NCBI RefSeq assembly: GCF_004331695.1
Contig: NZ_SJSL01000001.1
Location: 1,798,001-1,862,000, forward strand
Length of the DNA: 64,000 nt
Reading direction: 5' to 3'
Source: Pedobacter psychroterrae
GTDB lineage: Bacteria > Bacteroidota > Bacteroidia > Sphingobacteriales > Sphingobacteriaceae
Part shown: piece by piece, positions 1 through 8,100 of the stretch
How positions within the stretch are numbered: the first letter of the stretch is position 1
Layout: each line of letters begins with the position of its first letter
Notes under the pieces: generated by a model
The model's database searches: none
Seen by the model: only the letters and a program-made list of their open reading frames with translations
What the model was told of the DNA's origin: nothing
Position numbers and translations under genes: made by a program

Positions 1-759
1 AGTTATAAGACGGCAACCTCAGTGTTGGGACCCTGGTCGGAAGGTATAAAAATAAGTGATAACTCATGTGGCGGGCAGCCGTCGTTTGTGTCCCCGATCG
101 AGCTTACTTCGGGAACTATTTATCTTTACGGAAGTGATTTGTGGAACAATGCAGCGAAAAATGAGGCCCTGGCCAATTACTACTGGGCTCCGCTTACATT
201 CAGGGAAGATGGCAGCATAATGCCAATGGTTTGCCAGGCAGAAGTATCCCTGGACCTGGCAAAAGGTGCTGCCGGAAGTCAGGTGATGATAAAAAATCTC
301 GACAACCATTCAGGCCTTCTCGGGTTTATCCGGCATTGTGACATTAGCCGAAAGCTTCAGCGGGGGCAGTCATTTATTGCTGCTAGGAGCGGAATCCTGA
401 CAGCAGTGGTTTTTACCGCTTTTAAAACCGGGTATCCGAATGCAGATCTTACGATCGATTTGTACCTTGCAGACGCCGGAGGCTTAGCTCAGGGAAGTGC
501 TTTGAAAACAATGCAGGTGAAGACTGATAAGGTATCATGGTCGCCAAACCAGGTGAAAGTTGCCCCTAATGTTTCCGTCAGCCGTGGTCAGCGCTATGTG
601 ATCGTAGTTAGGTCAGCTTCTACTACGGGCTGCTATGGTTTTGCATATAGTGATGAACTGCCCTACAAAGAAGGTATTGCATCAATTAGTACCGATGGTG
701 GTAACCAGTTTAGGGAAGAACCAGGAAGAACTTTAAAGTTCTATTCTGTCGTAAACTAA
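1..759 (+). CDS. C-terminal part of a putative GH43-like secreted glycosidase (5' end outside window)
   Basis: The reading frame is open to the left edge, so the start lies upstream; the GTG at 22 is not a convincing start. The first roughly 80 visible residues (GPW, then CGGQPSFV, then a YLYGSDLWN segment, then WAPLTFREDGSI) resemble the last blades of a GH43-like five-bladed beta-propeller, where conserved Trp/Asp-rich strands line the sugar site. The last about 130 residues look like a separate beta-sandwich module (SFIAARSGILTAVVF to TLKFYSVVN), plausibly carbohydrate-binding. No catalytic residues are visible. It ends at a strong terminator at 816-849. The GH43 assignment is an inference from pattern memory; another propeller-type hydrolase is possible. 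Confidence 0.5.
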   Translation, partial: SYKTATSVLGPWSEGIKISDNSCGGQPSFVSPIELTSGTIYLYGSDLWNNAAKNEALANYYWAPLTFREDGSIMPMVCQAEVSLDLAKGAAGSQVMIKNLDNHSGLLGFIRHCDISRKLQRGQSFIAARSGILTAVVFTAFKTGYPNADLTIDLYLADAGGLAQGSALKTMQVKTDKVSWSPNQVKVAPNVSVSRGQRYVIVVRSASTTGCYGFAYSDELPYKEGIASISTDGGNQFREEPGRTLKFYSVVN

Positions 760-815
760 GGTGATTGTCAGGCAGAGTTCTATAAAAATATAGTTTTGGC
801 GAACTATTAGGTGAT

Positions 816-849
816 GTGCTAGCAGGGTGGTTCCTGTTAGCACTTTTTT
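816..849 (+). terminator. Rho-independent terminator after the GH43-like gene
   Basis: An 11-bp stem (816-826 with 833-843, one G-T wobble) closes a 6-nt loop and is followed by six T residues (844-849). It lies 57 bp after the stop of the first gene and fits termination on the plus strand. Confidence 0.8.
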
Positions 850-915
850 CTTTATCATTTCGCCATGAAATTAATTATTTAATGCTAAGAGCGTGATGGA
901 CACACTTACGAGTCT

Positions 916-923
916 TATCTTTG
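916..923 (+). promoter_or_regulatory. Bacteroidota -7 box (TATCTTTG) before the metallophosphoesterase
   Basis: An exact match to TAnnTTTG, 15 bp upstream of the ATG at 939. Its last three bases form a TTG in frame with the gene, which could be mistaken for a start codon. No clear -33 TTTG is visible. Confidence 0.5.
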
Positions 924-938
924 TTCGAAACTGCATTA

Positions 939-1841
939 ATGGAAAGAAGATCTGCGATTAAAGGATTGGGCGGCTTGCTTTTATTACCCGCGCTTTCCTA
1001 TTCAACGGAGAGTTTGGTTACCAAGCCGGTATTAAGAATTGCTCATTTAACCGATATTCATTTGAAAAATGATTTAGGCGCACCGGGCAAATACGTTAAA
1101 TGCCTGCATCATTTGCAGCAGCTAGTTCCTGGGGTAGATTTTATCTTAAATGGAGGGGATATTGTGTTTGAGATGAATAAGGAAAACATCAGCAGCATTA
1201 ACGCACAGTGGGCGCTGATTGATCAGATCCATCGGGACGAACTTGATCTGCCAGTACACTACTGCCTTGGCAATCATGATGTATGGTGGAATGAAAAGGA
1301 CCGTAGCCAGGTCTATTATGGGAAACGCTATTCGCTGGAAAGACTGGGGATGGTCAAGCCTTACAACAGTTTCACGAAAGGTGGTTGGAAGTTCATTACA
1401 TTAGACAGCACGCATCTGGATATTGATGATACTTGGTATATCGGTAAACTTGGCAATGTACAATATAATTGGCTGAAACAAGAATTGGAAAACACGCCGG
1501 AAGAAATGCCAGTGCTCATCATGAGCCACATTCCCATACTTACCGCGCTACTGATGATCCAGGACAATATTGTAAATAGGTGGGAGATGCTTGGCGGTGA
1601 TATGCACACTGATACGGCTAAAATCATTAATTTGTTTTCTGCCCATTCAAACGTTAAGCTTTGTCTCAGTGGGCATCTTCACATGCGTGACCGGGTCGAG
1701 TACAACAAGGTTACCTATCTCTGCAATGGAGCGGTATCGGGGGCCTGGTGGAATGGACAGCGTAGAGAAACTGCACCAGGCTATGGCTTGATTGACCTTT
1801 ATGCTGATGGCACCTTTACAGAACAGTATATCGCGTATTGA
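939..1841 (+). CDS. Calcineurin-like metallophosphoesterase with twin-arginine-type signal
   Basis: A 300-residue predicted periplasmic metallophosphoesterase. The start at 939 gives MERRSAIKGLGG followed by a hydrophobic stretch, a Tat-like signal common in Bacteroidota. The full metal-binding motif series is present in order: DIH (about residue 39), GGDIV, GNHD, MSHIP and GHLH, which ligate the binuclear metal centre in calcineurin-like and CpdA-like phosphodiesterases. The substrate cannot be read from sequence; phosphodiesters or phosphomonoesters are both possible. It stands alone between a terminator upstream and a small outer-membrane protein gene downstream. An in-frame TTG at 921 lies inside the predicted promoter box and is unlikely to be the start. 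Confidence 0.8.
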   Translation: MERRSAIKGLGGLLLLPALSYSTESLVTKPVLRIAHLTDIHLKNDLGAPGKYVKCLHHLQQLVPGVDFILNGGDIVFEMNKENISSINAQWALIDQIHRDELDLPVHYCLGNHDVWWNEKDRSQVYYGKRYSLERLGMVKPYNSFTKGGWKFITLDSTHLDIDDTWYIGKLGNVQYNWLKQELENTPEEMPVLIMSHIPILTALLMIQDNIVNRWEMLGGDMHTDTAKIINLFSAHSNVKLCLSGHLHMRDRVEYNKVTYLCNGAVSGAWWNGQRRETAPGYGLIDLYADGTFTEQYIAY

Positions 1842-2029
1842 AGCCAATAGGGAGGAAGTCGACTTAATATCAATTTCAGCGAGTTGAAAATAGTTTTACA
1901 TTCTGTAATATTTGTAGATATTTCTCAACTAACTTGATAATGAAAGGTGACCAATTGCTGCGGGGAAATAGCCCTCGGATGAATTGATGTCATTTCAAAT
2001 ATTAAGCTTTTAAACCAACCAAAAAATAT

Positions 2030-2521
2030 ATGCGCAAATACTTTCTTATTTTAGGACTAGCATCAACACATTTGTTCGCGTTAGGGCAGGATCTCAACAG
2101 AAAAAATGAAATTTTCATGGAACTAGGAGGCAACGGCCTTTTGGGGTCTTTGAATTTTGCTAGACAGCTCACCAAAAATCCTGGGCTTGAATTCCGGGTA
2201 GGGTTAGGAGCTTTTGGATCGGAGAAAACGTTTTTGACCATACCTGTGAGTTTGAATTACATTTTAGGTCTAGGTGGGCAGCACGCCAGTCTGAGTTTCG
2301 GAATGGGAATGACCTATACTAAAGCGGACGTTAGAATGCGTATAATTGATTACGAAGAAGGCTACGAAGATACCAGAAGCGCTCCGGTTAATCTTGTTCC
2401 CAGCCTTGCATACCGTTATCATACTACAAAAAATCTTCTATGGAAGGTAGGATTCAATCCTATTTTCAATAAACATGGATTTTCACCATCCTTTGGTTTA
2501 AGTGCTGGAAAGCGGTTCTAA
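2030..2521 (+). CDS. Small outer-membrane beta-barrel protein, function unknown
   Basis: 163 residues. An N-terminal Sec signal (MRKYFLILGLASTHLFALGQ, cleavage probably after the Gly or Gln) is followed by alternating hydrophobic/polar strands rich in Gly and aromatic residues (FRVGLGAFG, ASLSFGMGMTY, PSFGLSAGKRF), and the protein ends in a terminal Phe, a typical outer-membrane insertion signature. The size suggests an eight-stranded barrel. It converges with the minus-strand sigma-factor operon, with only 2 bp between the two stop codons. No specific role can be assigned. Confidence 0.65.
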   Translation: MRKYFLILGLASTHLFALGQDLNRKNEIFMELGGNGLLGSLNFARQLTKNPGLEFRVGLGAFGSEKTFLTIPVSLNYILGLGGQHASLSFGMGMTYTKADVRMRIIDYEEGYEDTRSAPVNLVPSLAYRYHTTKNLLWKVGFNPIFNKHGFSPSFGLSAGKRF

Positions 2522-2523
2522 CT

Positions 2524-3063
2524 TCATAATTCGGTCATTATTTTTCTAATTCGTTCGATTTTTATAGTCCATGACCAGTATAGTAAGTATAGTACGACGC
2601 AGGAAATAGCAGCAATAATTGAGATAGCAATTGTTCTCTTCGCATTTAGTTCAAGACCGTAGCAGAAAAAAAGGAGGATCGTTAGCATGAGTGTTGCTCT
2701 GGAACATATAGCTGTGAATCGAAGATTTTTCAGTTTTTTGATATGATTACTGATCGAGATATTGAGGTCGGTTCCATGTACAAGGTTTCTGGCAGCGAGG
2801 TAGCCGGAAAGGTTATATGCGATGGCCTGAAGAAATCCGATTATAAAAACCAGGTTTATGGCGCGCGGGCGTTTTTCTCCATCAAATGCATCATAGTATA
2901 GGAACAGGATAACAGCCCATACGATCATTTCAACCAGGAGCTGAAGCTGAATTCTTTTGATAACGGGATGATTACTATCCCTTGTCATTTTTTTTAACTC
3001 TGTAGTATTGATGTGTGGAGTAGACCTGGTTTTCCACAGCACCTGCATTTCCTGTAGTTCCAT
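2524..3063 (-). CDS. Four-helix membrane protein cotranscribed with an ECF sigma factor
   Basis: 179 residues. A soluble N-terminal segment of about 40 residues (MELQEMQVLWKTR...) precedes two hydrophobic helices (around residues 45-60 and 70-92), a polar linker, and two more helices (about 115-135 and 143-165). It starts 2 bp after the sigma gene ends, so the two are almost certainly cotranscribed. The position fits a membrane regulator of the sigma factor, but there is no FecR, zinc-binding anti-sigma or other known anti-sigma motif that I recognise. An anti-sigma role is therefore inference from gene order only. Confidence 0.6.
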   Translation of the reverse strand: MELQEMQVLWKTRSTPHINTTELKKMTRDSNHPVIKRIQLQLLVEMIVWAVILFLYYDAFDGEKRPRAINLVFIIGFLQAIAYNLSGYLAARNLVHGTDLNISISNHIKKLKNLRFTAICSRATLMLTILLFFCYGLELNAKRTIAISIIAAISCVVLYLLYWSWTIKIERIRKIMTEL

Positions 3064-3065
3064 AA

Positions 3066-3548
3066 TTATGGGATTAAAAGTTTTCTGATTCTGTTTTTTA
3101 TACGGCTGATTTTGACCGCAACATTGTTTTCACTTGTTCCGATGATCTCGGCAATCTCACGGTAGCTCATTTCCTCGAGCAGCATCGCCATGATCGCCCG
3201 GTCCGCTTCTTCGAGTTTTTTCATCGCTATGGTAAGTGCTTCTAGTCTTTTAGAAAAGTTGACGTCTTCAGTTTGTATAGGGATTTCAGGTAACTGATCT
3301 GTAAATTGGATAATCTTCTTAGTTTTATCGTTTCTAAAGGTGGCGATGGAGGTATTTAAAGCGATACGGTAAATGAATGTACTAACTTTCGATTGGTTTC
3401 TGAAGCTATCGATAGACTTCCACAACTGAAATATAATCTCCTGGAATAAATCTTTGCGGTCTTGAGGAGTATCCCTGTAAAGAACGCAAATCTTATGGAT
3501 GATGGCCTGGTTTTCCGAAACTAGTTGTAGAAACTGTTTTTCTTCCAT
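3066..3548 (-). CDS. ECF-type RNA polymerase sigma factor
   Basis: 160 residues. Region 2 is visible as DRKDLFQEIIFQLWKSI followed by STFIYRIALNTSIATFR (about residues 30-75), and region 4 as DRAIMAMLLEEMSYREIAEI with GTSENNVAVKISRIKNRIRK (about 115-158), a helix-turn-helix for -35 recognition. No region 3 or C-terminal extension is present, as usual for this class. It lies between a serine hydrolase (stop 2 bp upstream) and a four-helix membrane protein (2 bp downstream), forming a tight three-gene operon. Its regulon cannot be read from the window. Confidence 0.88.
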   Translation of the reverse strand: MEEKQFLQLVSENQAIIHKICVLYRDTPQDRKDLFQEIIFQLWKSIDSFRNQSKVSTFIYRIALNTSIATFRNDKTKKIIQFTDQLPEIPIQTEDVNFSKRLEALTIAMKKLEEADRAIMAMLLEEMSYREIAEIIGTSENNVAVKISRIKNRIRKLLIP

Positions 3549-3550
3549 CG

Positions 3551-4924
3551 CTATTTTCTGGTGAAAGTGTACCGCTGACCCATTCCCGTTGCTTTAATAG
3601 TATTTGATTTTCCGCTCGCTGCTACGTCAAAGATAAGTTCTATTGACACTTTTTTCCCATAAAAATTTAGTGGTTGTTCCTGAAAGAGTTCAAAAGGGGA
3701 ATGGTTGCCCAATTTCGCATACAGCTTTCCCTCCGCAGAAAAAACCTGCAGTTGCATCCCATCGGCGGTAGCATAAATTCCTGAGTGCTGGTCAATCATT
3801 TTTGCAGTGATGGGCCGGCTATTTCGAATAACGGGTAAAGCAAAGGGCTTATTAAGGCAGATCTTTTCAATGTCAGACCAAATCTCGTTGACCGGAAGTA
3901 CAGATACGTTTGAAAGTATGACGATAGAAAGTTTTTCTTGCGGATATCTGGCCATTAATGCGGATACGCCAAATGAGCCCCCTCCATGGTAATACGCCTT
4001 TGGATGCGCTGTTGAGGCCTGGCGGATGAACCAACCGTAACCATAATGATCGCCACGGGCGACAGGCTGATTGGAATGTGCAATGAACAATTCTTTTTCC
4101 AGCGAATTAAGCCATTTCTGGTCTTCAAAGCTGTCAAGAAATTTGATTAGGTCAGCTGCACTTGTATACATATCGCCCGACCCCTTCATTAGGGAATAAC
4201 TTCTGTAAGGGGCTATGCGTATTTGATCTGGATCCTGCAGATAGCCGGTAGCAATATCGGCAATGATAGTCTTGTTGTCCATTTGGCCGGTCTTCGTAAG
4301 TCTCAGTGGAATGCTGATTTTTTCGCTGAGGAGGGCGCGATAGTCTTTGTTATAAAGGTTTTCCAGGATGGAAGCCAGCATAAAATAGCCCGGACTGGAA
4401 TACTTCGCTTGTGAACCCGGCATTGATTCGAGTTTGAGAGAAAACATTTCTTTCATGGCCGGTATACGTGCGAAAGAGACAGTAAACTTTTCTTTCCAGT
4501 AGTCTTCAATTCCGTCGTTATGTGGGATTCCCGAACGGTGACTGAGTAGCTGTTCAATAGTAATACTTCGCCACCAGGGGTCTACGAGTTGGGGAAAGAA
4601 AATAGCGAGACTGTCAGAAAGCCTAAGTTTTTCTTCTGCTACTGCCAATAGTACGAGCGTTGCGGTAAAGCTCTTGCTTATTGACGCTACCGGGAAGACA
4701 GTTTTATTGGAGACTGGAACATCGTGTTCGATTGAAGACATCCCTACGCTCGCATTGAGTATAGGCGTTCCATCGCGAGAAATCGACACCGTCCCGCTGA
4801 ATCCAATCCGTTGATTTTGTATTTCAAGGTACTGCGTCAATTTTTTTTGATCCGGGGCCTGTTGCGCCAGGCTTTGCAAATAGGTAACGACAATCAGTTG
4901 AATGAGGGTAAATATTCTTTTCAT
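3551..4924 (-). CDS. Secreted serine hydrolase, class C beta-lactamase/penicillin-binding-like
   Basis: 457 residues with a Sec signal (MKRIFTLIQLIVVTYLQSLAQ). The catalytic SxxK motif is SISK at about residue 83, followed by a YSS version of the YxN motif in the segment around residue 175, and HGGG late in the domain replacing KTG. These fit the beta-lactamase/transpeptidase-like fold used by esterases, D-aminopeptidases and class C enzymes; a true beta-lactam target is not implied. About 90 C-terminal residues form an extra lipocalin-like beta domain, common in Bacteroidota members. It is the first gene of an operon with an ECF sigma factor, which is an unusual pairing. Confidence 0.82.
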   Translation of the reverse strand: MKRIFTLIQLIVVTYLQSLAQQAPDQKKLTQYLEIQNQRIGFSGTVSISRDGTPILNASVGMSSIEHDVPVSNKTVFPVASISKSFTATLVLLAVAEEKLRLSDSLAIFFPQLVDPWWRSITIEQLLSHRSGIPHNDGIEDYWKEKFTVSFARIPAMKEMFSLKLESMPGSQAKYSSPGYFMLASILENLYNKDYRALLSEKISIPLRLTKTGQMDNKTIIADIATGYLQDPDQIRIAPYRSYSLMKGSGDMYTSAADLIKFLDSFEDQKWLNSLEKELFIAHSNQPVARGDHYGYGWFIRQASTAHPKAYYHGGGSFGVSALMARYPQEKLSIVILSNVSVLPVNEIWSDIEKICLNKPFALPVIRNSRPITAKMIDQHSGIYATADGMQLQVFSAEGKLYAKLGNHSPFELFQEQPLNFYGKKVSIELIFDVAASGKSNTIKATGMGQRYTFTRK

Positions 4925-5138
4925 GTTTATGGTTTCGCTTATTGGTAGTAATAACCACCCAAAACCTTACAACTGCTTTTATGAAATTGCATTTAATGCA
5001 CGTTGTTAATTTTATCTTTCCTATAACATTCTTAAATAAGGATAGGTTATTGATATAATGGAAATTTCTTTATAATTTTCCTTTATGATTGGCAAGATCC
5101 AGATTGCCGGCCGTAAGAATTTTTTTCTTGATTAATCT

Positions 5139-8100
5139 ATGAACGCCACAGAGCTCACTATTGCAGCCCCAGATTTAGCAGAGACCATAAATGGTTCCCT
5201 TGATCTAAAAGAACTTTTAAATGTGCTTTCTTCTGTTAAGAGTGGAAGACTGAGCATTAGGATGCCCGTTACCCAAGCAGGTATAGAAGGTCGAATTTGT
5301 GAAGTGCTGAATGATATCATCGACATGAATCAGCGATTTGTAGCTGAACTTTCTTCGGCCGAAAAAACCATTGGTAAAAAAGGCAACCTTTCTAAGAGAA
5401 TAGAACTACCCGAGGCAAAGGGAGAATGGGCCAACGGCGTAAGTTCATTAAACACCTTGATAACGGATCTAACCTCACCTACATTGGAGATTGCCAATAT
5501 GATTAACTCTGTAGCCAATGGTGATCTTTCTAAACAAATTCCATTAGAAATTAGCGGTCAACCGCTTAAAGGGGAGTTTCTTAGAATAGCAAAGGAATCG
5601 AACCAGATGCTTTCGAAGCTGAGGTTGTTTTCGATGGAAGTAACCAGGGTAGCCCGTCAGGTCGGTTCGGAAGGGAAACTTGGAGAACAGGCCAAAATTA
5701 AGGGCGTTGCCGGGGTTTGGGCAGAGCTTACTGATTCGGTAAACCAGATGGCAGGTAACTTAACTGCGCAGGTAAGAAACGTAGCAGCAGTAACCACTGC
5801 GGTAGCCAAAGGAGATTTATCAAGAAAAATCACAGTAGAGGCAAAGGGAGAGATTTTAGAACTTAAAAACACCATTAACACCATGGTGGATCAGCTCAAT
5901 TCGTTTTCTTCAGAGGTTACGCGTGTGGCCCTCGAAGTAGGTACGGAAGGTAAGCTAGGCGGACAGGCCGAAGTACCAGGTGTTGCTGGTACGTGGAAAG
6001 ATTTAACGGATTCGGTAAATAGAATGGCAGGTAACCTTACCTCCCAAGTAAGAAATATAGCGGGTGTAACCACAGCAGTAGCTAATGGTGACCTTTCCAA
6101 AAAAATTACGGTAGACGTTAAGGGAGAAATGCTCGAGCTAAAGAAAACCATCAATACCATGGTAGATCAGCTCAACTCATTTGCCTCAGAGGTAACACGT
6201 GTGGCTTTAGAAGTCGGTACAGAGGGTAAATTAGGGGGCCAGGCCAGGGTGAAAGGCGTGGGAGGGGTTTGGAAAGACCTTACCGATTCGGTAAACCAAA
6301 TGGGAAGTAACTTAACCGATCAGGTGCGTAACATTGCGGGAGTAACTACTGCAGTTGCTAAAGGCGATCTTTCGAGAAAGATTACAGTGGATGCTAAGGG
6401 AGAATTATTGGAACTCAAAAACACCATCAATACGATGGTAGATCAGCTCAATTCATTCTCCTCCGAAGTAACACGTGTGGCAAGAGAGGTGGGGTCAGAA
6501 GGACAACTAGGTGGGCAGGCCAACGTACCGGGAGTAGGTGGAACGTGGAAGGATTTAACAGATTCGGTAAACCAGATGGCGGGTAACCTCACCGGGCAGG
6601 TAAGAAATATAGCCGAAGTAACTACAGCGGTAGCGAAAGGCGATTTATCTAAAAAGATTACGGTTGATGTGCAGGGGGAAATGTTGGAGCTTAAAATTAC
6701 CATCAATACGATGGTAGATCAGCTCAACTCTTTCGGTTCTGAAGTAACCCGTGTGGCAAGAGAGGTGGGGTCCGAAGGTCAGCTTGGTGGTCAGGCCAAC
6801 GTACCGGGGGTAGGTGGCACCTGGAAAGATTTAACAGACTCCGTTAATAAAATGGCCGATAACCTGACCTCTCAGGTACGTAACATTGCAGAGGTAACTA
6901 CCGCGGTGGCAAAAGGAGATTTGTCGCGAAAAATTACGGTAAATGCTAAAGGAGAGCTCCTTGAATTAAAAGATACCATTAATACCATGGTTGATCAGTT
7001 GAGGGGCTTTGCATCTGAGGTAACCAGGGTTGCTCGTGAGGTAGGTTCGGAAGGACAACTTGGTGGTCAAGCAAACGTACCGGGTGTAGATGGTACCTGG
7101 AAAGATTTAACAGATAGCGTAAATAAAATGGCGGGTAATTTGACCGCCCAATTGAGAAATATAGCCGATGTAGCCATCGCAGTAGCAAATGGCGATTTAT
7201 CTAAAAAGATTACGGTAGATGTTAGGGGAGAAATCCTTCAATTAAAAGAAACCATCAATACCATGGTGGATCAGTTGAGGGGTTTCGCTTCAGAGGTGAC
7301 CCGTGTTGCGCGCGAGGTAGGTACCGATGGTAACTTGGGCGGACAAGCTTTTGTACCTGGGGTGGCTGGAACATGGAAAGATTTAACAGATTCAGTAAAC
7401 CAAATGTCAAGCAACCTAACCTCACAAGTTCGGAATATTGCCGAGGTAACCAAGGCGGTAGCTAGTGGCGATTTATCTAAAACCGTAATTATCGATGTAA
7501 AGGGAGAGATGATGGATTTGAAAAATACCATTAATACCATGGTAGATCAGCTCAACTCTTTTGCATCAGAGGTAACTCGTGTGGCACGTGAGGTAGGTAC
7601 AGAAGGAAAGCTGGGTGGACAAGCACAGGTAAAAGGCGTAGGTGGTACCTGGAAAGATTTAACAGATTCGGTAAATCAAATGGCATCGAACCTTACCGGA
7701 CAAATCCGTGGTATAGCAAAAGTGGCAACGGGCATTGCAAAAGGAAATTTGAAACAACGTTTATCCATTAATGCACTGGGCGAGGTAGCGCAATTAACAG
7801 ACACCATTAATGAAATGATTGATACACTGGCTGTTTTTGCCGATCAGGTAACTACGGTAGCACGTGAGGTTGGTGTACAGGGAAGATTAGGTGGGCAGGC
7901 CAGTGTACCGGGTGCTTCGGGAACCTGGAAAGATCTGACTGAAAATGTAAATCAGTTGGCGCAGAACCTTACTACACAGGTGCGTTCTATCTCAGAAGTG
8001 GCCTCAGCGGTAACAAAAGGAGATTTAACGCGAACCATTCGGGTTGATGCGAAGGGAGAGTTGGAAGCTTTAAAGGATACTATTAACCAAATGATTGCTA

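Noticed and set aside
921-938. TTG start codon extending the metallophosphoesterase by six residues
   Set aside because: The TTG is the end of the TATCTTTG promoter box, and the downstream ATG gives the expected twin-arginine signal. The same reasoning rejects the TTG starts at 15111, 17178, 33540, 49863 and 22987 (minus strand).
5657-7540. A series of similar antisense frames of 75-89 codons under the HAMP array
   Set aside because: They repeat with the same 276-bp period as the sense units and are by-products of the repeated coding sequence; no promoter or independent protein family is visible.
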